A stretch of 64,000 nucleotides of DNA, taken from IMG/VR virus record IMGVR_UViG_3300034418_012856, positions 1-64,000 of that record; one strand, written 5' to 3'. The notes below the pieces were generated by a model. It ran no database searches and was not told the DNA's origin. It worked only from the letters and a program-made list of their open reading frames with translations. The first letter of the stretch is position 1; each line of letters begins with the position of its first letter. The stretch is from a virus. This document shows positions 23,568 through 32,330 of the stretch, in pieces. The position numbers and the translations under genes are program-made.

Positions 23568-26303
23568 ATGGACTTACTTAATCAATTAAAAACTCTTAGG
23601 GAAACAACCACTAACCCTGAAGTTAAATCTATTTGCGAATCTCATATTAATAAAATACAAAACGGGGAGAACGTAAATGAATCCGCAGTCCTTGAATCTG
23701 TTGATCAGGTTGTGAAGGAAAGCGAAGGCGAAAGCGCTGTGAATCCTATGGAGATGATCAGACAACAAGAAATTGAAAGATCTAAATCTGCAGCTCAGAG
23801 ATTAATGGAATCTTGGGGAGGCATTGGATCATCAACTTCAAGAAATTCCGGATCCTATGTAGATGCTGAAAAGAAAGAGATCGATAACGAAGTTAATAAC
23901 ATCTCCGAAAGCTTAAAAGAAGTTGCTGAGAAAGACCCAGCAGCAAAGGCTTTTGTTGACTCACAAACAGTAAATAACTTAGGAGTTTATGAGTCTATTC
24001 TTTCTCTTAAGGGCACTGGAATTTACGAGCACCCTAACGTTAAGATCCTTTGTGAAAAATATACACACCTACTGAAAAGCAATAACGTCCCTGAATATCT
24101 AGTTGCTGAATCTTTTGTACAGGAACTTCAGAACTTTAACTGGGACAATAAGATTAAGTCTGCAGTAGAATCTATTAGTGAAAAAGTCCAATCACACCTA
24201 CCTGAAATTGAGGTATCTAAAGCTCTTTACTCGATCGAGAAAAGCGCTGGTGCTGATTTCTACTCACCAGTAACTGAGTCTTTGAATAAGTGGTTAATTT
24301 CAGAGAACAAATCAGTTGCTCTACTTTCTAAGGAGCTATCAAGGTGGTCTTTTAACCCAACGGTTAGAAATCTTGTTAATTCACTTTCTTTGATGGAGTC
24401 ATCAGAAAGTAAATTAAGTATTCCAGTTAATAACGGAAATTCTTCAGTTAAGAAAGTTTACTCTCCGGTACATGTAAGTGGCGGTAAAACCGTGTTTACC
24501 ATTGGTAATAATGTCTTTGAAGGAAACTCTGAAGGAATTAAGAGGCTTAATAGAGCAGAATTTGAAGCTCTTCCAGCATCTTTTAGATCTTTATTAGAAT
24601 CTTTCTATTCTCCTATGGTTAAGATTAACGAAAATGGTCTTAGCTTCTATGTTGGAAACAGCAGCTTTAAGCTTGTTGAAGAAAACGATTCAGTTTCTAT
24701 CTACTCGAAAGAAACAAAGATCAACTTCAGTGACCTTAATCAACTTGCTAAGCAAGTAGCTTTGGAGATTTCTGGTAGCTTAGGAGTTAATGAAGCTAAA
24801 GCGGTTTCAGATCTTATTAATTTATATGAGAATTTCGAAAATATCGTTGAGTTGGATTTTGCTAAGAGATTGGAATCAAAGGTATTTGAAGGTGTATCTG
24901 TAAACCTTATTAAATGGAACTCAAACCTTTACCTTAACAGGATAAACGAGGGAATGAATGAGAATTCTCTATTTAAGGTTAACGGATCACAAGCTACCAA
25001 CATGGTTAAGGATTTGATGAAGTACGACATCTCTGAAGGATTAACAGAATTTTTGGATGGCGAGAACAGAATCAAGTCTATTATGCTTAACGATAGAAAG
25101 CAAATCATTGATAACATTTCTATTGTCGAGAATGAAATCAATAAGATTTCACATGCAATGGCTACAAACCCTCTTTACGAAAACTCAAAAGAAATGCACA
25201 GAGCCAAGCACATGCTTGAGCAAGAGCTTTCTTCATTGAGGAAAAAATGGGCGGCTGTTAACGAGGAGATCGAAAAGATTGAGTCAACTGCAACAGAGGT
25301 AAACGACTTAAACGAGGACGAGAAATTTACTGTAGGCGACTACGTGAAAGTAAAAGAGTCTGGTAATACTGGTAAGGTAATTTCAGTCGATAGCACTTCT
25401 GGATCTTATACAGTTCTTATGGACAACGGAAGAACTGGTGATTTCAGAATGGACGAGATCGTTGATATCGAAGAGGCATTAAAATCTGCTGGTGAAGAAA
25501 ACCAAGAAGCAGACGAGACTCAAGAAGAAATCAAGGAGCAAGAAATGGCAGTAGCTCCTGAAAAACAAACTGAATCTGCAAAAGATAAAACTCCTGCTGC
25601 TACACTTAAGGCTAATACTTCTGCAGCTCCTTCTGCTAAGGATCAAGAAGATGCTGGTAAAAAAGACATCGAAAAGGAAGATCATGCTAATTTAGAGGAA
25701 GCTCCAGAAGGTAGCGAGAAGGAAACCAAATATGACATAAAGTTAAAAGATTCTTTGGTTGACAAAATGGGATACAACGTGAATGAAAATTCTGAAGACG
25801 TTGAGTCTACTGAATCTGAAATGGCTGAGGCTCCTGCTGACGGTAACACTGAGTTATCCGAAAGAGACGTTGAAAACACGGATCAAAACCTAGCAGAAGC
25901 ACCAGGTGGAAGAGATCATGCAGATTACGATGTAAAAGCTGCTCATGCAGAGGAGAATAATCCTGACATGGTTAAAACAGACCCTGAAATGGCTTCAGCT
26001 CCTGGTGATGGCACAGATAAAGAAATGCATCACGAGGTTGGTAAAGAAATGGGATACAATCTTGATGAAGCCAACGACGTTGAAAAGACAGATCAACAAC
26101 TTGCAGTAGCACCAGGTGGTGAGCACAAAGCAGAATATGATGTTGAAGTTGCTAAAGCTGAAAAGGCAGTAGCGGATGTCATGAAGACAAACCAAGAATT
26201 GGCTGAAGCTCCTGCAGCAGGAACTGAAGCTGAAACTGATGTTGAGGTAAACCCAGAAATGGGATATAACATTGACGAAAGCGAAGAGTCAAAAAAAAAC
26301 TAA
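23568..26303 (+). CDS. Large repeat protein with KOW-like domain, probable internal head protein
   Basis: 911 aa from the ATG at 23568. The N-terminal 580 residues are mainly helical with many VNE/INE tripeptides (possible prohead protease sites). Residues about 584-640 form a KOW-like beta barrel (KFTVGDYVKVKESGNTGKV then VLMDNGRTGDF). Residues about 660-905 are acidic and repetitive, with (M/L)(A/E)xAP units (MAVAP, MAEAP, LAEAP, MASAP, LAVAP) alternating with MGYNxxE. The gene ends TCA AAA AAA AAC TAA; the frame -1 to it continues 59 codons with the same AP motif. It may be packaged with DNA. Confidence 0.65.
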   Translation: MDLLNQLKTLRETTTNPEVKSICESHINKIQNGENVNESAVLESVDQVVKESEGESAVNPMEMIRQQEIERSKSAAQRLMESWGGIGSSTSRNSGSYVDAEKKEIDNEVNNISESLKEVAEKDPAAKAFVDSQTVNNLGVYESILSLKGTGIYEHPNVKILCEKYTHLLKSNNVPEYLVAESFVQELQNFNWDNKIKSAVESISEKVQSHLPEIEVSKALYSIEKSAGADFYSPVTESLNKWLISENKSVALLSKELSRWSFNPTVRNLVNSLSLMESSESKLSIPVNNGNSSVKKVYSPVHVSGGKTVFTIGNNVFEGNSEGIKRLNRAEFEALPASFRSLLESFYSPMVKINENGLSFYVGNSSFKLVEENDSVSIYSKETKINFSDLNQLAKQVALEISGSLGVNEAKAVSDLINLYENFENIVELDFAKRLESKVFEGVSVNLIKWNSNLYLNRINEGMNENSLFKVNGSQATNMVKDLMKYDISEGLTEFLDGENRIKSIMLNDRKQIIDNISIVENEINKISHAMATNPLYENSKEMHRAKHMLEQELSSLRKKWAAVNEEIEKIESTATEVNDLNEDEKFTVGDYVKVKESGNTGKVISVDSTSGSYTVLMDNGRTGDFRMDEIVDIEEALKSAGEENQEADETQEEIKEQEMAVAPEKQTESAKDKTPAATLKANTSAAPSAKDQEDAGKKDIEKEDHANLEEAPEGSEKETKYDIKLKDSLVDKMGYNVNENSEDVESTESEMAEAPADGNTELSERDVENTDQNLAEAPGGRDHADYDVKAAHAEENNPDMVKTDPEMASAPGDGTDKEMHHEVGKEMGYNLDEANDVEKTDQQLAVAPGGEHKAEYDVEVAKAEKAVADVMKTNQELAEAPAAGTEAETDVEVNPEMGYNIDESEESKKN

Positions 26304-26479
26304 GAAAAATACTTAGTAAAGTTTGGGCTTTTGCTCCAACGGGAAAGGATCAGTCTGAAACACCAGAGCCTTTCGTCGATGAGATAAAAGATAAAATGAG
26401 CGTCGCCCCAGATGGAAAAGAACCAACTGGAGACACGCTCATTTCTTCTGAAGATGGATCTGAAGAGGATAAGGTCTAG
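26294..26479 (+). CDS. -1 frame extension of the repeat protein (frameshift product)
   Basis: The slippery heptamer A AAA AAC (26294-26300) is in the right phase for -1 slippage and is followed directly by the zero-frame TAA. After the slip the frame reads CTA AGA AAA and stays open to TAG at 26477-26479, adding 59 residues. These include VWAFAPTGKDQ and KMSVAPDGKEPTG, matching the upstream xxAPxxG repeats. ACTAAG/CTTAGT and GTTTGGGC/GCTCCAAC stems lie downstream. A homopolymer-length error in the A9 run would give the same picture. Confidence 0.6.
   Translation, partial: KKLRKILSKVWAFAPTGKDQSETPEPFVDEIKDKMSVAPDGKEPTGDTLISSEDGSEEDKV
26394..26444. repeat. 9-bp inverted repeat near the end of the frameshift extension
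   Basis: AAATGAGCG (26394-26402) and CGCTCATTT (26436-26444), followed by CTTCTG. It may be a terminator-like or mRNA-stability hairpin before the gp55 gene. Confidence 0.5.
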
Positions 26480-26488
26480 GCCGAAACT

Positions 26489-26500
26489 AACCTCGAGGTT
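26489..26500. repeat. 12-bp perfect palindrome AACCTCGAGGTT
   Basis: A self-complementary site 34 bases upstream of the late sigma factor ATG, in the short spacer after the frameshift extension. It could be an operator for gp55 expression; there is no second copy nearby to support this. Confidence 0.4.
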
Positions 26501-26533
26501 TAAACTAAAAATAATATAAGTATTAATAAGGTT

Positions 26534-26893
26534 ATGGCAAAGGCTTATGTAAAAAATAAAGACCTGTTGGCTGCTATTCTAGAGTCAAAGGAAAAAGGTG
26601 AGCTAACACCAGAGACCGTCGAGATGTTTGGTTTAATGGTTCAAGGCATTTCAAAAAAGATGGCTTACCGTGACCCAGACGATAAAGCTGATTGTATGGC
26701 TTTTGCTATGGAAGACCTTTGTAAATATTGGAACAGGTTCAATCCAGAAAAGTCGAATAATCCATTTGCATATTATACACAAATTGCAAAAAATGGGTTT
26801 GCAAAGGGGTGGAAGAAAATACATCCACCAAAGGCACCAAAAACGATTCCATTCTCTTACATAACAGGCGATGACAATACATATAATGTATAA
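26534..26893 (+). CDS. gp55: Late transcription sigma factor (T4 gp55-like)
   Basis: 119 aa. The opening YVKNKDLLAAILESKEKGE and the later MVQGISKKMAYRDPDDKADC, then NPFAYYTQIAKNGFAKGWKK, line up with T4 gp55 (YVNNKELLQAII..., EGLSKRFN..., [20 protein letters not shown]). gp55 replaces region 2 of sigma and recognises the late promoter TATAAATA together with the sliding clamp. Here the protein is shorter (T4 has 185 aa) and lacks most of the C-terminal tail. The recurring GATATATA boxes before virion genes are its likely targets. Confidence 0.85.
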   Translation: MAKAYVKNKDLLAAILESKEKGELTPETVEMFGLMVQGISKKMAYRDPDDKADCMAFAMEDLCKYWNRFNPEKSNNPFAYYTQIAKNGFAKGWKKIHPPKAPKTIPFSYITGDDNTYNV

Positions 26894-26895
26894 TC

Positions 26896-27381
26896 ATGCC
26901 CGATATAAAGAAAATAAAACCCAATGGGGACTATAAGTCTGGCTTATACGTTCCACAAAACCCGGACAAGTACATTGGTGACGTCCATAACATAATCTGC
27001 AGATCTTCTTGGGAATTCAGGTTTTGTCGTTATTGCGATACTAACGACAAAATACTTAAATGGAGTTCTGAACCAATCTCTATTCCTTATTACAATCCTT
27101 TGGATAAAAAAGAACACCAATATAATGTGGACTTTTATATGCAAGTTCTAAAGGACGATGAGCAAACTCAGGACTGGATAATAGAGGTCAAGCCAGAGAA
27201 GCACTTCAAGAAACCTATCCTTGAAGGAAATTCAACACTCAAGAAACTTAAGTCCTACAACCATAAAATGCAGATTTGGATTACCAACCAAGCCAAGTTC
27301 AAAGCAGCACAAAGATGGGCAGATGCTAGAGGATACAAATTTGGTGTGGTTGATGAGAATTTTTTATTTAAAAGCAAGTGA
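26896..27381 (+). CDS. gp4: Head completion nuclease (T4 gp4/gp50-like)
   Basis: 161 aa (T4 gp4: 150). Conserved elements: GLYVPQNPDKYIGD, IICRSSWEFRFCRYCD, WSSEPISIPYYNP, YNVDFYM, WIIEVKPEKHF and WADARGYKFGVV. The DFYM...IEVKP pair is the nuclease D...ExK core. It completes heads before tail joining, probably by trimming DNA. It overlaps the next gene's GTG by 4 bases. Confidence 0.88.
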   Translation: MPDIKKIKPNGDYKSGLYVPQNPDKYIGDVHNIICRSSWEFRFCRYCDTNDKILKWSSEPISIPYYNPLDKKEHQYNVDFYMQVLKDDEQTQDWIIEVKPEKHFKKPILEGNSTLKKLKSYNHKMQIWITNQAKFKAAQRWADARGYKFGVVDENFLFKSK

Positions 27382-27983
27382 AACCTTTTGAAGAGCAAAT
27401 TAAGGACCTAAGAAAGGAATCACAGTCGATTTCTAGCATTTCTAAGGAATCGAATGATTTGTTTAAGAAAAAATATGGACCGAATGGTTCTGGGGGAAGA
27501 CTAGAATTCAATGGAGATTTCATACCAGGTAAATTCTATACCTGCGAATATAAAACGAAAACCAAGATTTCTGATAAAGTTCCCTTTATTGATAGGGAGC
27601 CCGTTTTCATCTTTTTGAAAAAAGAGAAGTTCCAATCTGGATCTATAGCGGTATCTGTAGATCTTGGTGTCATCCCTCCTGATTATAGGGGTAATATTAT
27701 GGTTAAGTTGTGGAACCAGTATTATAATATATTTAAGGATAATGAGTCCTTACCATATACTTCCCAAATTCCCATACAAGGGATCAGTAGGGCATTTGAT
27801 GCTTTATTAAACGGTACTGGGTGGAAAACTTCTCTTACCGGATTTAAGCTCGATTTTATGAATAATATAAAGGTTGTGGACTATACTGATCTTGTCAGGA
27901 TCCCATATCTTTCTGATTTTATGATAGAGGGACAATCCATTAATGGGATATATAGTGATTATAGATCGAAATTAAATCTCTAA
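27378..27983 (+). CDS. Unknown protein, probably head or tail linked
   Basis: 201 aa from a GTG overlapping the gp4-like stop. Basic N-terminal helix, then a beta-rich body with DFIPGKFYTCEYKTKTKI and SVDLGVIPPDYRGNIMVKLW. No family is recognised with confidence. The position between head completion and portal genes, and an internal late-type box near its end, link it to virion assembly. Confidence 0.65.
   Translation: MKPFEEQIKDLRKESQSISSISKESNDLFKKKYGPNGSGGRLEFNGDFIPGKFYTCEYKTKTKISDKVPFIDREPVFIFLKKEKFQSGSIAVSVDLGVIPPDYRGNIMVKLWNQYYNIFKDNESLPYTSQIPIQGISRAFDALLNGTGWKTSLTGFKLDFMNNIKVVDYTDLVRIPYLSDFMIEGQSINGIYSDYRSKLNL
27947..27957 (+). promoter_or_regulatory. Late-type box GATATATAGTG inside the gene before the first portal
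   Basis: It lies within the last codons of the upstream gene, 70 bases before the portal ATG. Two other in-gene boxes (41705 and 45184) show similar spacing of 70-76 bases to the next start. Confidence 0.45.
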
Positions 27984-28016
27984 GATAAAGTACAAAAGAC
28001 AGATCTTATTTTATAA

Positions 28017-29645
28017 ATGGCCGGATTTAACGAAACACCAGAAGGGAACCCGATATTCCAAAGGATTAGAGAGTCTGTAAAGTCTCTCAGCAATTTTGGT
28101 ATGAGGTATGGTGATATGGTCATTAAAAATTCACAGGCCATTGGATCGATAGAAGCTGATTTTATGAAAAAGCAATCTATCGATGATGAGAGCTTGCTTT
28201 ATTCCCTCGGTAGACAAGACACGACCACAAGACAATTTATCAGCTACTATGATAAGGATTACGCAGGAAAGAGAGATTATCTTAGGAAGTTTGCTCTGAA
28301 TCCTGAGATAGAGTACATCTTGGATACTGTCTGTGACGAAGCGATAACTTTTGATTCATACAACTTCTTTGCATATCCAGCATTTTTAAATCTTACCGAT
28401 GTAAAGGATAAGATAAAAAACCGTCTGGACGAGAATTATAAGAATTTGTATGACATGTTCGGCTTCGGCGATGATATCAGCGGGTGGCAATACTTTAGAC
28501 AGCTAATGGTCGATGGCTTTCTTGCCTTTGAAATAGTTTATGATGACAAAGGTAAGAAGATTATTGGATTTAAGGAATTAGATGCAACTACTCTAATGCC
28601 ATCTGTTGAAAAGCAGCCTGATGGTACTTATTTGAGTGTTTGGTATCAATACCCAAAGGATATCAATAAGAGGAGGATGCTATATGACTCCCAGGTGATT
28701 TACATATCATTTGCTAAGGGAAACACAGTTTCTAGGATTAGCTATGTCGAAAGACTTATAAGGCCCTACAACATTCTTAGGATAATCGAGTACACTAGGG
28801 TAATATGGTCGGTTATGAACGCATCGTTCAGAATGAAAATGACTGTACCGATTGGATCGAGATCTCCACAGAAGTCTATGCAAACCTTGGGTGAGCTTAT
28901 GAGTATCTATAAGGAAGATATTAGGTTCAATGATGAGAGTGGGGAGTTAACAGTAGATGGCAGACCTAAGATACAGTTTTATAAGAATTATCTAATGCCT
29001 TCTGGTGTTAATGGAACACCAACGATAGAACCTATTAATAATGCTGGCCCAAACTTAAACGATCCCCAGCCTCTTGCTTATTTCTACGATAAGCTAGTTC
29101 AGGAATCTAAAATTCCTTTTTCTAGGTTCCAAGGTCCTGATGGTGGATCTATAGGAAACTATTCGAATGGTGCAGAAGGATTGGATAAAGAGGAAATAAG
29201 GTTTGGTAAGTTTATTAGTAGGCTTAGATCTATCTTCCAGGATCTTTTGGTTAAGCCACTTTGGATTCAAATGTGTAAGGATTTTCCGGAGTTGGAGAAG
29301 GATTACTTATTTAAGAGTCAACTGGGGTTGGAATATGTTTCTGATAATCCATTCAGGGTTAATCAAGAGATAGAAACCATGCTTAAAAAGAAAGAGCAAA
29401 TTGATGGTATGTATGCTCTTACCGATGATAGCGGTGAGCCTTTCTTTTCATTGGCTTATCTAATTGAGTCTCATTTGGGAATGACTGAAGATGATATAAA
29501 GGCAAATAAGGAAGCTATCAAGAAAAGGAAAGAGGAGGAAAAAAAGAAAGCTGACGAAGAGGCTAAATCTTCGGAGGAAGAACCCGCAGAGGAAGCTCCA
29601 GAAGAATCTCCGGAGGAAACCCCGGAAGAACCCCCACAAGAATAA
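28017..29645 (+). CDS. gp20: Portal vertex protein, copy 1 (gp20-like)
   Basis: 542 aa (T4 gp20: 524). Typical features: FGMRYGDMVIKNSQAIGS, LRKFALNPEIEYILDTVCDE, FLAFEIVYDDKGKKIIGFKE, then YISFAKGNTVSRISYVERLI and RLRSIFQDLLVKPLW. The C-terminus ends in a Glu/Pro-rich tail not present in copy 2. It forms the dodecameric ring through which DNA enters and the prohead is initiated. The next gene is a full-length paralogue. Confidence 0.92.
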   Translation: MAGFNETPEGNPIFQRIRESVKSLSNFGMRYGDMVIKNSQAIGSIEADFMKKQSIDDESLLYSLGRQDTTTRQFISYYDKDYAGKRDYLRKFALNPEIEYILDTVCDEAITFDSYNFFAYPAFLNLTDVKDKIKNRLDENYKNLYDMFGFGDDISGWQYFRQLMVDGFLAFEIVYDDKGKKIIGFKELDATTLMPSVEKQPDGTYLSVWYQYPKDINKRRMLYDSQVIYISFAKGNTVSRISYVERLIRPYNILRIIEYTRVIWSVMNASFRMKMTVPIGSRSPQKSMQTLGELMSIYKEDIRFNDESGELTVDGRPKIQFYKNYLMPSGVNGTPTIEPINNAGPNLNDPQPLAYFYDKLVQESKIPFSRFQGPDGGSIGNYSNGAEGLDKEEIRFGKFISRLRSIFQDLLVKPLWIQMCKDFPELEKDYLFKSQLGLEYVSDNPFRVNQEIETMLKKKEQIDGMYALTDDSGEPFFSLAYLIESHLGMTEDDIKANKEAIKKRKEEEKKKADEEAKSSEEEPAEEAPEESPEETPEEPPQE

Positions 29646-29654
29646 TAATATAGA

Positions 29655-31259
29655 ATGGCAGGTTTTTTAGATTATGTAGCAGAAAGATCCTTCTTGGGTA
29701 ACCTGTATAAGAATTTATCCAAGGTTGGAAGGTTTGGAATGGAATACGAAGATATGGTAATTCGTAATTCCCAAGCTGTTGGTGCTACTGAATCTAACTT
29801 TTTCAACGAACAGGGAAGTGGATTTACTGAAAACAACGCATTTTATTGGACCCTTGGATATCAAGATACGAAGGTTAGAAAATATATTGCCTACTTCGAC
29901 AAGGACTACATGGGTAAAAGAGACTTCCTTAGGAAATTCTCTTTGAATGGCGAAATTGATTTTATCCTGGATACACTTACTGATGATGCTATCAATTACG
30001 ATGACAAAAATTTCTTTAGTTATCCGTCTTTAGCTAACATTGATCTAAAGCCTAATGTGCTTGATAAGGTAAACGAGACATATCAGAATTTGTATATGCT
30101 GTTTGGCTTTCAGCAAAGCATATTAGCTTGGCAATATTTTAAGCAGTTTTTGATTGATGGGTTTTTGGCTTTTGAGATTGTTTATTCTACTGATGGCAAG
30201 AAAATAGTTGGATTTAAAGAATTAGATCCAACCTCCCTTCAACCCGCTACAGAACAGCAGCCAAATGGTGAATTCCAACAGATTTGGATACAATACCCAG
30301 AGGATAATAAAATGACAAGGAAGCTCAGAAGTGAGCAGATCATTTATCTTTCGTATGCTAAAGGAAATACAATTTCTAGGGTAAGCTATGTGGAGAGACT
30401 TATAAGGTCTTATAACATTCTAAGAATCATGGAAAACACCAGGGTTATTTGGAATGTGATGAATGCTTCTTACAGACTTAAGTTTGTAATCCCTGTTGGT
30501 TCACAGTCTCAGCAAAAAGCGATGCAAACCCTTGGACAGCTAATGTCTATCTATAAAGAGGAAATGGAAATTAATGATTCCTCGGGTGAACTAACAGTAA
30601 ACGGTAGACCTAAGGTTCAGTTTTATAAGAATTATCTTTTCCCTGAGAAAGATGGACAATCCCCACAGATTGAAACCCTTGATCCCAATGGACCAGATTT
30701 CAATGTTATGGATAATGTTATTTACTTCTATAACAAGCTTAAACTGGATTCGAAAATACCTTATGCAAGGTTTGCTTTCCGAAATGGTACCCCGGCTAAC
30801 TATCAAATAAGTATAGATCAGCTAGAAAGGGATGAAATTAGGTTTGAGAAATTCTTAACAAGACTAAGATCGATCTTCCAAGAAATATTGGTCAAACCTC
30901 TTTACATACAAATGTGTTTGGACTTCCCAGAATTAGCTAAGGATAGATCATTCAAAGCAAATCTGGGCCTAAGTTATGTAAGAGAAAACCTTTTCGAGGA
31001 GTTTATTCAATTGCAAAACTATACAAAACGCACCCAGTTTATAAATGACCTTGGTGAAATGAAGCAAAAGATTGGCGAGGAAGAGGAATCTTATTTTGAC
31101 AAAGAATTCCTGATTAAAAGGTATCTCGGTTTAACTATGGACGAATATAAGAAGAACGAGAAATATAAGGAAGCTGAAGCTAAGCTTGCTGAGGAAAAAG
31201 CTAAGGAAGCCGGATCTGAGGGCGGAGAGGAAGGCGGAGGCGAGTCATTCACCCTATAA
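29655..31259 (+). CDS. Portal vertex protein, copy 2 (gp20-like)
   Basis: 534 aa, similar to copy 1 throughout: FGMEYEDMVIRNSQAVGATE, LRKFSLNGEIDFILDTLTDD, FLAFEIVYSTDGKKIVGFKE, YLSYAKGNTISRVSYVERLI, RLRSIFQEILVKPLY. It differs in the hinge regions and tail (Gly/Glu-rich). Nothing suggests decay: no internal stop and all core motifs intact. Two portals may form a mixed ring, or one may have become a minor or scaffold-stage subunit. Confidence 0.9.
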   Translation: MAGFLDYVAERSFLGNLYKNLSKVGRFGMEYEDMVIRNSQAVGATESNFFNEQGSGFTENNAFYWTLGYQDTKVRKYIAYFDKDYMGKRDFLRKFSLNGEIDFILDTLTDDAINYDDKNFFSYPSLANIDLKPNVLDKVNETYQNLYMLFGFQQSILAWQYFKQFLIDGFLAFEIVYSTDGKKIVGFKELDPTSLQPATEQQPNGEFQQIWIQYPEDNKMTRKLRSEQIIYLSYAKGNTISRVSYVERLIRSYNILRIMENTRVIWNVMNASYRLKFVIPVGSQSQQKAMQTLGQLMSIYKEEMEINDSSGELTVNGRPKVQFYKNYLFPEKDGQSPQIETLDPNGPDFNVMDNVIYFYNKLKLDSKIPYARFAFRNGTPANYQISIDQLERDEIRFEKFLTRLRSIFQEILVKPLYIQMCLDFPELAKDRSFKANLGLSYVRENLFEEFIQLQNYTKRTQFINDLGEMKQKIGEEEESYFDKEFLIKRYLGLTMDEYKKNEKYKEAEAKLAEEKAKEAGSEGGEEGGGESFTL

Positions 31260-31269
31260 TTTTATATAA

Positions 31270-32277
31270 ATGGATCTAAAGGATCTCCTGTCTTCAAAGA
31301 AAATTCTGGTAGTTGGTGATGTTATATTAGACCATTACATCTATGGTAAGGTTTATCGGGTTTCTCCGGAAGCACCAGTACCTGTAGTGCTAAAATCAAA
31401 TTCAACATATTGTTTGGGTGGATCAGCAAATGTCGCCCAAAACGTTTCTTCTTTCGGGTCTGAATGCTGGCTTCTAGGTGTTTATGGTAATGACCAGGGA
31501 TCTGTAGAGATCGACAATCTTCTCGGTGAGAAGAATATACACTCGCTTATGATAACCGATATCTCTAGACCAACCGTAGAAAAAACCAGGGTTATTGGGA
31601 ATAGTCATCAGATTGTTAGAATAGATTCCGAGACAAGTGACCCGTTGACATCTGATATCCAGGATGAGGTATTGGAATCTTTTAACAACATTATACACCA
31701 GATGGACGGTGTTATTATACAAGACTATGGAAAGGGAATGCTTAGTGGGGAGCTTATAAGTAAGATAACTGATATCTGCACCGAGCTGGAAATCCCTACT
31801 CTGACTGATCCTAAGGATAGAGATTTTTCCAAATATATTGGATCTACCTGGATAAAACCAAATCTTAGTGAGTTTAAGTCATCTCTTAATATTCCACAGC
31901 CTGAAGCAATTGACTTAAAACGTACCACGAAACTCATGGATTCTTTGATGGACTCTTTTGGTTTTAGAGGAGTTTTGCTTACCCTTTCCGAGGATGGTAT
32001 GATGTTAAAGACGAATTCAGATTTTGAACAGGTCGATGGAATCCAAATAGAGGTAACTGACGTTTCTGGAGCGGGTGATACAGTTAGTGCTGTTTTCATG
32101 CTTCTGCTAACAAATAACGTCTCTTATCTCGATTGCTTGAGAATATCAAATCTTGCTGGTTCCCTGGTTTGTCAAGTATCCGGAGCAGTACCGGTAGATT
32201 CCAATAACCTTTATATGACACTTCTTAAAAATTCTTGGGTTATCACAAGCCTTTCTGGAGAGCCCATTTTGATTTAG
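31270..32277 (+). CDS. Heptose-7-phosphate kinase-like PfkB kinase (HldE/RfaE N-domain)
   Basis: 335 aa, the length of the HldE kinase domain alone; the adenylyltransferase half is missing. Signatures: ILVVGDVILDHYIYGKVYR, SPEAPVPVVL, LGGSANVAQNVSSFG, IIQDYGKGML, DPKDRDFSKY and the anion-hole motif DVSGAGDT (about residues 262-269). It would phosphorylate D-glycero-manno-heptose 7-phosphate in the ADP-heptose pathway. It fits the heptosyltransferase at 4244. Other PfkB sugar substrates cannot be excluded. Confidence 0.85.
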   Translation: MDLKDLLSSKKILVVGDVILDHYIYGKVYRVSPEAPVPVVLKSNSTYCLGGSANVAQNVSSFGSECWLLGVYGNDQGSVEIDNLLGEKNIHSLMITDISRPTVEKTRVIGNSHQIVRIDSETSDPLTSDIQDEVLESFNNIIHQMDGVIIQDYGKGMLSGELISKITDICTELEIPTLTDPKDRDFSKYIGSTWIKPNLSEFKSSLNIPQPEAIDLKRTTKLMDSLMDSFGFRGVLLTLSEDGMMLKTNSDFEQVDGIQIEVTDVSGAGDTVSAVFMLLLTNNVSYLDCLRISNLAGSLVCQVSGAVPVDSNNLYMTLLKNSWVITSLSGEPILI

Positions 32278-32305
32278 ATCATTTTTTTAGTACGTTTTGG
32301 TTTCT

Positions 32306-32313
32306 TAGATTTG
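32306..32313 (+). promoter_or_regulatory. TAnnTTTG element before DNA ligase
   Basis: TAGATTTG matches the Bacteroidota -7 consensus 18 bases before the ligase ATG. A similar TTAGTTTTG lies before the Fpg-like gene at 39395. No convincing -33 element is seen at standard spacing, so confidence is limited. Confidence 0.4.
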
Positions 32314-32330
32314 TATTATAATAAAAGCAT

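Noticed and set aside
31725-32099. 124-residue minus-strand frame
   Set aside because: Antisense to the well-supported heptose kinase gene, with low-complexity composition. No independent evidence.
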